Positions 1 to 8,602 of a DNA stretch of 64,000 nt are shown piece after piece. Location: the NCBI GenBank assembly GCA_022843605.1, contig JALHNI010000004.1, positions 46,126-110,125 on the forward strand, given 5' to 3'. Numbering within the stretch: the first letter of the stretch is position 1; the number at the start of each line of letters is the position of its first letter. The DNA comes from Bryobacter sp. GTDB lineage: Bacteria; Acidobacteriota; Terriglobia; Bryobacterales; Bryobacteraceae. A program made the translations under genes and the position numbers. The notes below the pieces were generated by a model that saw nothing but the letters and a program-made list of their open reading frames with translations, was not told the DNA's origin and did not search any database.

Positions 1-102
1 GAACGAAGTCTACAGATGGTACTTGGGACGAAAGCCTGCCCGCACGGGTCCACCGTACAGGCCGCCGGATTGCCGCGCGGGGTGGTGGTCGAAATCGACT
101 GA
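1..102 (+). CDS. Possible 3' end of a truncated CDS
   Basis: Frame 1 is open from the window edge to a TGA at 100-102 (33 codons) and ends in a hydrophobic GVVVEID tail. About two thirds of its codons end in G or C, which fits coding sequence here. The other two plus frames are also open across this short stretch, so the call is weak. No family is recognisable. Confidence 0.25.
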   Translation, partial: ERSLQMVLGTKACPHGSTVQAAGLPRGVVVEID

Positions 103-140
103 ATCGCGATTGCGCCGGAAAACGGAAGCGCAGAGGTGAG

Positions 141-773
141 CTACTGGCGAATATCCTGAAGGACTTCCCTTAGGTCCCAGCCGCGGCGATAGATGCGCCC
201 GCCGGACGCGGTGGCTAACTCCTCGAGTAACTGGGCCGTCAATACGGGATAGAGCGGACGGGGTCGAACGATGACGCCGGGCGGAGTTACCGGTTGACTG
301 GCGTTGCGATCGATGACGGCAACATACAGCCGCGCATTGGTCGACTTCAGCACGGAACGCAACGAAGCCTGCCGCGTCCGCAGGCCCGGATCATCGCTAC
401 CGAAGACAACCAAGATGGCGCGTCGATGATCGGACACGCCCTGGCGATCGAGTTCTGCACAAGCTTTCTCGATTCCCGTCGCCAGATCAACGGTCCACGG
501 GCCGCTCACGTCGGTCCCGCCCAGGGCGACGCCAAACCGCGTTCCGGCCTCACGCAGGGCGGATCGTAACGCGTCCCGATCGGCGGTGAGTCCTTGTAAC
601 ATGCGCACTCGCTCGCCGAGCATGCCGACGACGCCCGCACGATCTTCTTTTTGCAGCGGCTTTGGATTCAATAAGCCGAGTGCCTGTTCCATATTGCGCG
701 ATGTTTCGATGCCAACCATCAAGTCAATGGGCGTTTGCGCAAGCGTCAGCAGAAGACAGAGTGTGGGCGTCAT
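141..773 (-). CDS. Secreted VWA-domain-like protein
   Basis: A 210-residue product starts at the ATG at 771-773, where a hydrophobic signal-like segment (TPTLCLLLTLAQT) begins; the open frame runs further upstream but those residues look non-coding. The rest resembles a von Willebrand factor A fold: a DLMVGIETSRNM segment where a MIDAS strand (DxSxS) would lie, a central segment around GTDVSGPWTVDL, and a strand ILVVFGSDD. The DxSxS motif is not intact (GIETS), so metal-dependent adhesion may be lost. VWFA-related secreted proteins are frequent in Acidobacteria. It diverges from the barrel protein at 911, leaving about 137 bp for promoters. Assignment rests on fold-like pattern only. Confidence 0.55.
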   Translation of the reverse strand: MTPTLCLLLTLAQTPIDLMVGIETSRNMEQALGLLNPKPLQKEDRAGVVGMLGERVRMLQGLTADRDALRSALREAGTRFGVALGGTDVSGPWTVDLATGIEKACAELDRQGVSDHRRAILVVFGSDDPGLRTRQASLRSVLKSTNARLYVAVIDRNASQPVTPPGVIVRPRPLYPVLTAQLLEELATASGGRIYRRGWDLREVLQDIRQ

Positions 774-910
774 CGCTGCTTCAGTTCTATCATGTCCGGT
801 TGGTGTATCGCCGGCGCCCACCTGAAGCAAGGAGCGCCCTCTCGATTTACGATTACTCAAGCGCTCTATCGGGTTGAGTAATTGGTGATCGAGGTGCAAA
901 GAAGGTGCGC

Positions 911-2035
911 ATGCGCTCGTTGTATCTGGTTTTGCTATGTGCCGCTTCGTGCTTGGGGCAGAAGATTTCTTTTGGAGTGGTGGGCGGAACGGCGATCACC
1001 AAGGATTTTCGGACGCTGATTTATTCCTCTACGTTCGAAGGACAGACCTACATCGATCGTAGCGAGTCCGGAGCGCGAAGTCCGATCCTCGGACCCATGG
1101 TGGAACTTGGCCTGCCGCGAGGCTTCGGCCTGGAGGTGAACGCGCTCCGCCGGAAGCTGCACTACACTGGCACCACCTCCGTTGACACGGTGCTCGCGCC
1201 GTTCCGCGCGAGCGTCACCACCTGGGAGTTTCCGATGCTGCTGAAGTACCGGATTCCGATGCCTTTAGTGCAGCCGTTCCTCGCCGTCGGACCATCATTT
1301 CGGGCGCATCACAATCCTTCCGGCTCACGTCCTTCGATGGTCGGAGCAACGGGTGGAGTTGGGGCCGAGTTGAATCTTGGCAGGGGATTCCGAATCGCTC
1401 CCACACTGCGCTACACGCGATGGGATGCGGATCAGGATGCTCCGTTTCGTCCAACTCTCCGGAATCAAGTGGAGTTTCTGGTGGGCCTGAGCTACGCGAC
1501 CGGTGCAGGGCAAAGATCGATTAACGGCCGGAAAATCTGGTTGGGGCTGATTGCAGGCGTGCCGCTGACCAACGACTTTCCGCCGATCGCGCCCAATTCG
1601 CCACCCTACACCGGCGAGAACCGGCGCAGGTTGGATTTCCGCTTTGCGGCGGGTTTGCTGGCCGAGTTCTCCCTGCCCCGCAACTTCTCGCTGGAAGTGA
1701 ACGGGCTCTACCGGCGGCTTCACTTCGAGAAAAGGCCTGAGGTGGTGCTGACTTGGGAGATTCCCGTACTGGCGAAGTATCGCTTTTCCCAACGCCGTGC
1801 CAAACCGTTTATCGAGGCGGGTCCGTCATTTCGACTAGCGGGCAATCTCAACAATACGAATCCTTCACACTTCGGGATGACAGCGGGAGCCGGTGTTGAG
1901 GCCCATGCCGGTCGCTGGCGCTTCACGCCGACTCTTCGCTATACGCGCTGGATGGCGGATGGCCCAAGCGATGTGTTCACTCGCCCGGTTACCAAGGTCG
2001 ATCAAGTGGAGTTACTCGTGGGATTCTCGTTTTGA
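911..2035 (+). CDS. Duplicated outer-membrane beta-barrel protein
   Basis: The product has 374 residues, a signal peptide (RSLYLVLLCAASCLGQ), and two homologous halves of about 185 residues. The halves share aligned blocks: FGLEVNALRRKLHY versus FSLEVNGLYRRLHF, TWEFPMLLKYRIP versus TWEIPVLAKYRFS, PFLAVGPSFRA versus PFIEAGPSFRL, and APTLRYTRWDAD versus TPTLRYTRWMAD. Alternating hydrophobic strands and a terminal aromatic (GFSF) fit an outer-membrane barrel of the PF13568 type. The ATG at 911 is chosen over a GTG at 905 because GAAGG lies 5 nt upstream. Whether the halves form two small barrels or one large barrel cannot be read from sequence. Function unknown. Confidence 0.75.
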   Translation: MRSLYLVLLCAASCLGQKISFGVVGGTAITKDFRTLIYSSTFEGQTYIDRSESGARSPILGPMVELGLPRGFGLEVNALRRKLHYTGTTSVDTVLAPFRASVTTWEFPMLLKYRIPMPLVQPFLAVGPSFRAHHNPSGSRPSMVGATGGVGAELNLGRGFRIAPTLRYTRWDADQDAPFRPTLRNQVEFLVGLSYATGAGQRSINGRKIWLGLIAGVPLTNDFPPIAPNSPPYTGENRRRLDFRFAAGLLAEFSLPRNFSLEVNGLYRRLHFEKRPEVVLTWEIPVLAKYRFSQRRAKPFIEAGPSFRLAGNLNNTNPSHFGMTAGAGVEAHAGRWRFTPTLRYTRWMADGPSDVFTRPVTKVDQVELLVGFSF

Positions 2036-2089
2036 TGAGAATGCCCCAGCGTCTTAGCTTTCGCAGGGCGGCGGATCGACTGCCACCAA

Positions 2090-2458
2090 TTACCGCTGCT
2101 CCGCGCCAGCCCCTGGTTCACGGAAAGGGCTCGCCGCCCGGCAGGGTCCGATCACGGCCATCATGACGATCGCCTGCCGCGGATCGAAAGCCTTGCGCCG
2201 CCTCACGATCGCGACGGGCCGGCTTTGCTTCACCCGCGCCGCTACGGGCCGGCTCCGCTCTTCCGGCGCAGAAATCAGCGCAATTTCAGCGTCCTGGCCG
2301 GGCCCGGAAACGGGCCTCGGTGCCGGACCCATGATGGGCGGTGCCGGTCCCACCGGCCGAGGCGGCGCCTCCTTTTGCTGGCGCAGTACGCGCGCGAGCA
2401 ATTGCAGCAGCGGCAGCACCACCAAGAACGTGAGAAAAAGGATTTGTTCGACAGACAT
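2090..2458 (-). CDS. Small membrane-anchored Pro-rich protein in nfeD-floA operon
   Basis: A 122-residue product has one N-terminal membrane helix (ILFLTFLVVLPLLQLLARVL), then a proline-rich region (PPRPVGPAPPIMGPAPRP) and a basic segment (VKQSRPVAIVRRRKAF). It begins 19 nt after the floA stop on the same strand, so it is probably the third gene of the nfeD-floA operon. In Bacillus the equivalent operon also has a small third gene (yqfB), but I see no sequence similarity that would prove homology. Function is unknown; a role as partner of the flotillin-like scaffold is inference from position. Confidence 0.6.
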   Translation of the reverse strand: MSVEQILFLTFLVVLPLLQLLARVLRQQKEAPPRPVGPAPPIMGPAPRPVSGPGQDAEIALISAPEERSRPVAARVKQSRPVAIVRRRKAFDPRQAIVMMAVIGPCRAASPFREPGAGAEQR

Positions 2459-2477
2459 GAGTCACCCTTCCGGACGA

Positions 2478-3455
2478 CTACCGGTTATCCGGCTGACCGG
2501 TGCCCGACTCCGCGATCGACTCGCGCATTGTCGAATCCGCCTGGATATTCTTCATCCGGTAATAGTCCATGATGCCCAGGTTGCCCTGCCGGAACGCTTC
2601 CGCCATCGCACGGGGAACTTCCGCCTCAGCCTCTACGACGCGGGCGCGCATCTCCTGTTCCAAGGCGACGGCCATCGCGCGGCGCTCTTCAGCCTTGGCC
2701 TGCGCAATCTGTTTGTCGGCGTTGGCTTGATCGATCTGCAACTTGGCGCCGATGTTTTCGCCCACGTCGACATCGGCAATATCGATGGACAAAATCTCGT
2801 ACGCGGTCCCCGCGTCCAAACCGCGGCTGAGGATGTTCTTCGAAATGTGATCGGGATTCTCGAGGACGTCCTTATGGGTGGCGGCCGAGCCGATGGTGCT
2901 CACCATGCCTTCACCGACGCGCGCGATGATGGTCTCTTCCCCCGCTCCGCCCACCAGCCGGTCAATATTCGTCCGCACCGTCACGCGTGAGACGGCCATT
3001 AGTTGGATGCCATCCTTCGCCACGGCCGCAATGCGCGGGGTAACGATGACCTTGGGGATCACGGACATCTTCACGGCCTCCAGTACGTCGCGACCGGCCA
3101 GATCAATCGCCGCCGCGCGTTTGAAGGGCATCTCGATGTTCGCCTTGTCGGCCGAAATCAACGCGTTCACCACGCGCACCACGTTTCCGCCCGCCAGGTA
3201 GTGCGCTTCCAGGTCGTCGATCGAAATCTGGAGTCCGGCTTTCACTGCGCTGATGCGGGCGTTGACCACGGTGGCCGGCGGCACTCGTCGCAGGCGCATG
3301 CCCACCAGCGTCGCCAGACCTACGGGGGCGCCGGAGGACCACGCCGCGATCCAAAGGGGAATCGGAACGATGTACAGAATGATCATCAGGAGGAAGAGCG
3401 CTGGGAGCAGCAGCCCAAAGGCGCCGATCGTTGTCAGATCGAATTCACTGTTCAT
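2478..3455 (-). CDS. floA: Flotillin-like protein FloA
   Basis: At 325 residues this matches FloA (YqfA) in length and layout: an N-terminal membrane hairpin ([20 protein letters not shown]), an SPFH-type core ([33 protein letters not shown]...), and a coiled, Ala/Glu-rich C-terminal region ([37 protein letters not shown]). FloA proteins oligomerise at the cytoplasmic membrane and organise functional membrane microdomains. The start codon lies 11 bp inside the 3' end of the upstream nfeD gene, a typical coupled pair. NfeD is the usual partner of SPFH proteins, so the operon context supports the call. Confidence 0.93.
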   Translation of the reverse strand: MNSEFDLTTIGAFGLLLPALFLLMIILYIVPIPLWIAAWSSGAPVGLATLVGMRLRRVPPATVVNARISAVKAGLQISIDDLEAHYLAGGNVVRVVNALISADKANIEMPFKRAAAIDLAGRDVLEAVKMSVIPKVIVTPRIAAVAKDGIQLMAVSRVTVRTNIDRLVGGAGEETIIARVGEGMVSTIGSAATHKDVLENPDHISKNILSRGLDAGTAYEILSIDIADVDVGENIGAKLQIDQANADKQIAQAKAEERRAMAVALEQEMRARVVEAEAEVPRAMAEAFRQGNLGIMDYYRMKNIQADSTMRESIAESGTGQPDNR

Positions 3456-4830
3456 GGGTGTCCTTGTCCTTTTGCGACGACGCCCGCCGGACCACGATCC
3501 GGTTGCTGTCTACGCGACTCACTTCAATCGCGACGCCGGCTTCGATGAAGCCGCCGTCTGAAACCACATCGAGGCGAGTGCCTTCGATCTCGGCGATTCC
3601 CGCCGGACGCAGCGGCGAAACGGCCGTGCCGGATCGCCCCAGCCAACGGTGATCACTTTCGGGGGCGGAGATGTAGCCGAGACCCGCGTCCATGCCCGTC
3701 GCGAGCACCAACTGCTTTCCGAAAGGCAGAGTTGGCAACAGACGAAAGAGCACAAAGGCCCCCGCCATCGCCAGCAGCAGCGAGGCCGCTACCCGGCCCA
3801 GAGCATTTACGACCACCGGGACCGTGGCACCCGCGCCCACCAGCGTCATCCCCAAGCCCGCCACCAGCGCCAACGTCCCCACGATTCCGGCCAGCGTCGT
3901 ACCGGGCAGAACAAATACCTCCAGCGCGATCAGTGCCAAGCCAATCGACACCAGCATCAATTCTTCCCAACCCGCCAACCGGACAATCCAATGGCCCCAA
4001 AAGAAGAGCCCCAGCGAGAGCACGCCGACGGTGCCTGGAACTGCGAAGCCCGGGGTGCGGATCTCAACTAAAATGCCCAATAGTCCCAGACTCATCAACA
4101 AAGAGCTGACGATGGGGTGGGTGAGGAACCGCACGAAGGTTTCAGCCCAGGTCTCACTCGCGTTCCGCAACTGTGCGCCGTTGATTCCCGCCGCCTTCAG
4201 CGCCGCCGCCACGGACGGAGCGGTAAAGTCGGCCACCTTACGCTCCAACGCCTCGGAAGTAGTGAGGGTGAGCAGCTTGCCCTTGTCGATGGTCCCCGCA
4301 ATTTCGACGTCCGCGTCAACCATCGCCTCGGCCAACTCAGGAGGCCGCTTGCGAACTTCGGCCGTGGCGCGGAACTCTTTCCGCAAGTAAGAAACAGATT
4401 TTTCGTCCCCGGGCTTACTCTCACCGGCTCCGGCAACCACCGGCGCGGCCGCGCCAATGATGCCGCCCTCGGTCATCACCAGTGTTTCGCAGGCCAGAGC
4501 GATCAGCGCGCCGGCGGAGATCGCGCGCGGATTGACGAAGGCGATCGTCCGGACGGGTGAATTCACCAGAGCGTCCCGCATCGCCACGGCCGCGTCCACG
4601 CGCCCGCCCAGCGTGTTGATGTCCAGCAGCACGGCGGCCGCGCCGGCTTCTTGGGCCTCGCGGATGGTCCGCGAGAGAAACGGGGCGAGGCCGAGGTCGA
4701 CGACACCTTCAATTGGGATCACATAGACGATGGGCGCTGAGGTTTGGGCGGCGGCGGGCCGGGTCGACAGAAATGATAGGGCAGTCGCAAGGAAGGAAAG
4801 GGTTGCCGCCACGAGGATACGCAAACTCAT
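3445..4830 (-). CDS. nfeD: NfeD-family membrane serine protease (long form)
   Basis: A 461-residue protein from the ATG at 4828-4830, chosen because it starts a clean signal peptide ([19 protein letters not shown] ... AAAQ); the frame extends 49 codons upstream without signal-like character. Domains in order: a ClpP-class protease domain (about 30-240) with [15 protein letters not shown] holding the nucleophile serine and [11 protein letters not shown] holding the candidate lysine of a Ser-Lys dyad; four or five membrane helices (about 260-390); and a C-terminal NfeD OB-fold ([20 protein letters not shown]...). NfeD1b proteases are thought to process or work with stomatin/flotillin partners, here floA directly downstream with an 11-bp overlap. 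Confidence 0.88.
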   Translation of the reverse strand: MSLRILVAATLSFLATALSFLSTRPAAAQTSAPIVYVIPIEGVVDLGLAPFLSRTIREAQEAGAAAVLLDINTLGGRVDAAVAMRDALVNSPVRTIAFVNPRAISAGALIALACETLVMTEGGIIGAAAPVVAGAGESKPGDEKSVSYLRKEFRATAEVRKRPPELAEAMVDADVEIAGTIDKGKLLTLTTSEALERKVADFTAPSVAAALKAAGINGAQLRNASETWAETFVRFLTHPIVSSLLMSLGLLGILVEIRTPGFAVPGTVGVLSLGLFFWGHWIVRLAGWEELMLVSIGLALIALEVFVLPGTTLAGIVGTLALVAGLGMTLVGAGATVPVVVNALGRVAASLLLAMAGAFVLFRLLPTLPFGKQLVLATGMDAGLGYISAPESDHRWLGRSGTAVSPLRPAGIAEIEGTRLDVVSDGGFIEAGVAIEVSRVDSNRIVVRRASSQKDKDTHEQ

Positions 4831-4994
4831 TCCGCGGGATATGCTAGCTCGTCTCGGCTTGTGGATTCGGTGATGCATCTGCGGCAGAAGCGATACGGCT
4901 CCCTCTGATCGGATTCCACCTTCCGTTTGCACCAGTATGTACCATGGCAAGTCTTCGTGCTGAGCAATGTTGCTCATGAGCGGCGAGAAAGCGA

Positions 4995-6332
4995 CTAAGC
5001 CCCAACGGGACCGCCCGGTCCCCCCAGGCCATTGCGGCTGCGCACGAAGATCCAGCGGCCCAGCCCCAGCAATAGCGCTGACCCGCCCAGTAGCTTGGCC
5101 TCAAAGAGCCAGACGTTGCCGACGTCTTCGGTCGGAACGACCGTGAAGGCCAACGCGATCAGCGTTACCGCCAGGCCCGAGACCGGCGCCAGACGGAGGC
5201 CGGCTTTCCAGGCACTGAGGAAGATGTACAGGTAGGGGACGAAGGCGGTGAGCACCATCATCGACACCAGCGCCTGATAGGCCGCGCGCATGGTATCGCC
5301 CAGTTGCATCACCAGCAGTAACACGGAGGCGACGCCGGCGAGCGATGCCATCGAGACGTGCGGCGTTTGCCAGCGCGGATGAACGCGGGCGAACACGGGC
5401 GGCAGTAGTCCGTCCTTGGCAGCTGCGTACGAAAGGCGAGAAGTGGCGGAGCCCAGTCCGCCGAATTGGCCGAGCACGGTGGCCGTGGAAAGCACTCCGA
5501 ACAGAACCGGAAGCCAAGGCAAGCCCAGAACTTCGCCGCTGACCCGCGACACCTGCATCACGCCATACAGCAAGTTGATATCGCCGGGCGGCAGCATGAT
5601 GAGCATGGCCAGGGTCGCGCTGCTGTAGAAGAGCACGGCGAAAAGGCCGGCGATCCAGCCGGCGCGCGGGATGTTTCGTTCGGGATCCTTGATCTCGCCG
5701 CCCATCATGCTGAGCACTTCGATGCCGCTGAGGGCGAAGGCTATCTGCGACCAGAAGTTGAGCGTCGCCCAACCCAAGGGCGGGGCGATGTTGAGCGTCG
5801 TAGCGGAGCCGCGCTTTAGATAGACAAGTGCACCAGTAACAAGCAGCAGCGTCACCATGGTCCAGGTGGCAAAGCCGCCCAGGTTCTGGTTCCAGCGACC
5901 GATGCGGACCCCGGCCATGTTGATACCCATGCCTAACCACAGCGCCACCACGGATGCGCCGACGATCAGGGGCCGGTTCTCGGCCAAAGCGGGGTCGATG
6001 GCGTAGGCGGCGATGCTCATGTAAGCCATGGCGGCATTCGGGAACCAGGCGGCGATGCCGACCCAAAAGAGCCAGAAGGCGAGAAAGCCATGCCAGTCGC
6101 CGAAATCCGCGCGGCTCCAGACATACTGGCCGCCCGCGTTCGGACGTTGCGCCGCCAGGACGCCGGTGCACTTGGCCATCGGCACAACAAAGAAGAGTCC
6201 AGCGAGGAGGAAGAGAGAGACGGAACCCGGTCCAGTGTGTGCGGCGGTCGCCAGCCAACGGGTGCCCACGATGCAGGCGATGCCCATCAGAGTGACATCG
6301 CGGAGACCAAGCGTGCGGTGAAGTTCAGGCAC
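4995..6332 (-). CDS. APC-superfamily amino-acid permease
   Basis: About 445 residues with some twelve hydrophobic segments. The N-terminal ELHRTLGLRDVTLMGIACIVGTRWL corresponds to the first helix and unwound substrate-binding region of APC transporters, and ALSGIEVLSMMGGEIKDPERNIPRA is the characteristic sixth-helix/loop motif. I place the start at GTG 6330-6332; the in-frame ATG at 6422 would leave only 11 nt to the divergent gene at 6434 and adds a non-conserved tail. The usual GxG in helix 1 reads VGTRW, so the substrate cannot be guessed. Likely a cytoplasmic-membrane amino-acid or amine transporter. Confidence 0.85.
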   Translation of the reverse strand: MPELHRTLGLRDVTLMGIACIVGTRWLATAAHTGPGSVSLFLLAGLFFVVPMAKCTGVLAAQRPNAGGQYVWSRADFGDWHGFLAFWLFWVGIAAWFPNAAMAYMSIAAYAIDPALAENRPLIVGASVVALWLGMGINMAGVRIGRWNQNLGGFATWTMVTLLLVTGALVYLKRGSATTLNIAPPLGWATLNFWSQIAFALSGIEVLSMMGGEIKDPERNIPRAGWIAGLFAVLFYSSATLAMLIMLPPGDINLLYGVMQVSRVSGEVLGLPWLPVLFGVLSTATVLGQFGGLGSATSRLSYAAAKDGLLPPVFARVHPRWQTPHVSMASLAGVASVLLLVMQLGDTMRAAYQALVSMMVLTAFVPYLYIFLSAWKAGLRLAPVSGLAVTLIALAFTVVPTEDVGNVWLFEAKLLGGSALLLGLGRWIFVRSRNGLGGPGGPVGA

Positions 6333-6433
6333 TCGGTGGAGATTACCACAGGGGGTTTGGCCGCTTTCGATTTCTTTTCGCGCCAAGAGGGCGCGGGCGA
6401 GTGAATCGCCCGACATCGCCAAAGGAGATCTTT

Positions 6434-7252
6434 ATGTTCATGTTCAGCCTCACCAACGCCACCGCGTTCGCCCTGGCCCTCATCGGAACCACCGTCTACG
6501 GACAGACCCAACCCAACAGCTATACCCGCGCTCTCTGTGTCAAAGCCAAAGACGGAAGGGTGGCGGAGCTGGCCAAGTACCTGCACGACGTCACCGCCAA
6601 AACGGCCAAAGTGCGCGTCGACGCGGGCGTCTACTCGAGTTTCATCGTCGCGCAGTCTGTCGTGCCCGCCGGCCGTGCCGCGCCCTGCGATTTCCGCCTG
6701 CTCTACCGCTCGAATGGATTCCCCTCCGAAGCCACCGGACCTGAGAAATTGGCCGAGGATATGAAGAAGGCGGGCATCGCCATGACCCGGGAGCAGTCCG
6801 TCACCCAGCGCGATGCCATCAGCTACCTTGTCTCAACTGACTATTGGCAGAACCGTGTCGACGTCGGAGGTCCAGCGGCGAAGGGCAGCTATGTCCGCGT
6901 CAATTACTACCGCACAAAGCCCGGAAGCACGCCGGCGAACTGGGTCCAGATGGAGAACGGTGGCTGGAGGGGGATGGCGGAAGTCTGGGCCAAGGAGACA
7001 CCAGGGATGGGTTGGGGGATTCTCACCATCGCTTTATCCGCCGGAACGGAGGTGCCCTACAACGGCATCACCTATGACCTTTTCCCCACCTGGGCTGCGC
7101 TGGGCCGCAGCGGCCAGAACCGTGCGACATGGAACAAGGTACACCCGCAGCAGGACTTAAGCGACTACATGGCGCAGTTGGCCAACATCGCCGAGCGCCG
7201 CCGTACGGAGGTGTTGAAGGTGATCGAAGCCGTCGGCGCGCCCAACCGGTAG
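6434..7252 (+). CDS. Secreted protein of unknown function
   Basis: The 272-residue product starts at ATG 6434, five bases after a strong AAAGGAGA ribosome site. It has a signal peptide (MFSLTNATAFALALIGTTVYGQ) and a soluble remainder with no motif I recognise; blocks such as DGRVAELAKYLHDVTAKTAKVRVDAG and WNKVHPQQDLSDYMAQLANI look like alpha/beta ferredoxin-like or NIPSNAP-style repeats, but this is only an impression. It is divergent from the permease and ends 1 bp before the remnant vapC on the other strand. Codon use looks like its neighbours. Confidence 0.8.
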   Translation: MFMFSLTNATAFALALIGTTVYGQTQPNSYTRALCVKAKDGRVAELAKYLHDVTAKTAKVRVDAGVYSSFIVAQSVVPAGRAAPCDFRLLYRSNGFPSEATGPEKLAEDMKKAGIAMTREQSVTQRDAISYLVSTDYWQNRVDVGGPAAKGSYVRVNYYRTKPGSTPANWVQMENGGWRGMAEVWAKETPGMGWGILTIALSAGTEVPYNGITYDLFPTWAALGRSGQNRATWNKVHPQQDLSDYMAQLANIAERRRTEVLKVIEAVGAPNR

Positions 7253-7253
7253 C

Positions 7254-7679
7254 TTAGTCGGATAGCGGGTTCACGATTCGCACGCCCACCGAAGATCTGG
7301 CCGTGGTTTAGATCTTCGGTGTAAAGGTGGTCGAACCGAGGCGGGCGGCCGCTTCGATCATGAGAGCATCCCAGAATGAGATCTGACTTTTCTTGGCCTA
7401 ACGGCCCGCATCGAGAATCGTGCGGGGATCCACCTGGAAGACCGGCCAGCGGCCACCGAGAATCTCCAGCACCACTTCCACCAGGGTCTGGTGCTTCCGG
7501 GTTAGCGTCACGAACAACTCGTTGAGCACTTGGGTGCTCAAACACAACCGATCTTCCGCGGTCAGCATGGCGACTAAGTCACGAGCCTTCCGATGCCTGG
7601 CGTCCGGGCCGTCGGTGAAGGCATGCACCAGGATGTTCGTATCGACGAACGCCAAGCCGCTACCGCTCATAGAGCTCAT
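7254..7679 (-). pseudogene. vapC: VapC-type PIN toxin, decayed
   Basis: From ATG 7677-7679 the frame reads a PIN-domain start (AFVDTNILVHAF, first catalytic Asp) and LSTQVLNELFVTL (second acidic residue), then hits an in-frame TAG at 7398-7400 after ILDAGR. The same frame continues SFWDALMIEAAARLGSTT, the usual third acidic site. Then one base appears lost near 7322 (LYTEDLNHGQIFGG is in another frame) and one gained near 7285, returning to VRIVNPLSD and a TAA at 7254-7256. A whole VapC of about 140 residues is therefore visible but carries three lesions. The translated product (93 residues) lacks half the active site. The partner vapB overlaps its start. Confidence 0.82.
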
Positions 7680-7878
7680 CACGCATCCAAGTGATTGGTA
7701 CGGCCGGAATGCGGCGGCTGAGAAGTCGCTCCCGGGCGGCCGCCCGGTTCGTCGCCTGCCGCACCGTTTCCTGGAAAAACTCACGCACAAGTTGGTTAAC
7801 CGTCGTGTCCCGATCGACGGCGAGCTTCCGAGCTTCCCGGAGCAGGTCGTCCTCAATCGCTAAGGTTAGGTTTGCCAC
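7660..7878 (-). CDS. vapB: VapB-like ribbon-helix-helix antitoxin
   Basis: A 72-residue protein from GTG 7876-7878 (reading VANLTLAIEDDLLREARK), a typical RHH antitoxin N-terminus with a beta strand (ANLTLAI) followed by two helices (DDLLREARKLAVDRD, TVNQLVREFFQETV). The tail (ERLLSRRIPAVPITWMRDELY) would wrap around a PIN toxin. The stop lies 20 bp inside the start of the vapC remnant, the usual TA overlap. The antitoxin frame is intact while the toxin is broken, so it may persist as an orphan DNA-binding antitoxin. The frame is open further upstream, but homology begins at the GTG. Confidence 0.75.
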   Translation of the reverse strand: MANLTLAIEDDLLREARKLAVDRDTTVNQLVREFFQETVRQATNRAAARERLLSRRIPAVPITWMRDELYER

Positions 7879-7960
7879 GGGATCAGCCGAGCACGGGTTA
7901 TTTGGAACACTCGCTTCGTTCGGGCCGAACGCAGCGGCGGCGCGCAAGTAGAAGTAGTGG

Positions 7961-8602
7961 CTAGATGTAGCCCAGTTCCAGCCCTTTCAGCACCGCCCGC
8001 GTCCGGTCGCGCACGCCAATCTTCGACAGGATGCTGGACGCGTGCGTCTTCACCGTCGCCTCCCCGGCGTGCAGGCTTTCGGCGATCTCTTTATTGCTGA
8101 GGCCCGCCGCCATCAGCCGCAGCACCTCGATCTCGCGCGGCGTCAGCGGGTCCGGCAGGACTGCCGCCGGGAAGCTCGCCTTCATTTCGAAAAGTCGGCG
8201 CTGGGCCACCTGGGTGATGGCGGGGCGAAAGACACGTTCGCCGGCCAGAGCCGCGTCGATCGCCGCGCGGAGGTCTTCGAGCGAGATATCCTTGCGGAGG
8301 AAGGCATTGGCCCCCGCGTGCATGGCCTGCAGAAACGCCGCTTCCTCATCAAAAGTGGTGATCAGGATCACGGGCGTCGCGAGGCCCTTGGCGCGCATTG
8401 CCTTCAGCACTTCGACGCCGGACAGGCCGGGCAGACGCACGTCCATCAGCACCACATCGGGCCGCTCGAGCTCAATCAGCGCCAGACCTTCAAGGCCGTT
8501 CGCGGCGTCCGCAACGACGTCAATCCGAGCATCGAAGGCCAGCAATTGCCGCAGCCCCAAGCGGACCAAAGCTTCGTCTTCCACCAGCACCAAGCGGATC
8601 AT
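7961..8602 (-). CDS. NarL/FixJ-family response regulator
   Basis: 213 residues: a receiver domain (IRLVLVEDEALVRLGLRQLL with the acidic pocket; phospho-acceptor Asp in PDVVLMDVRLPG near residue 54; conserved Thr in VILITTFDE; Lys in NAFLRKDIS) and a C-terminal LuxR helix-turn-helix (LTPREIEVLRLMAAGLSNKEIAESL...VKTHASSILSKIGVRDRTRAV). Such proteins dimerise on phosphorylation and bind DNA. The gene overlaps the upstream histidine kinase by 4 bp (ATGA), so the two form a translationally coupled two-component pair. The target genes are not evident from the window. Confidence 0.93.
   Translation of the reverse strand: MIRLVLVEDEALVRLGLRQLLAFDARIDVVADAANGLEGLALIELERPDVVLMDVRLPGLSGVEVLKAMRAKGLATPVILITTFDEEAAFLQAMHAGANAFLRKDISLEDLRAAIDAALAGERVFRPAITQVAQRRLFEMKASFPAAVLPDPLTPREIEVLRLMAAGLSNKEIAESLHAGEATVKTHASSILSKIGVRDRTRAVLKGLELGYI

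Noticed and set aside
2163..2990. Plus-strand frame of 275 codons opposite floA
   Set aside because: Shadow of floA; the minus frame has clear FloA homology.
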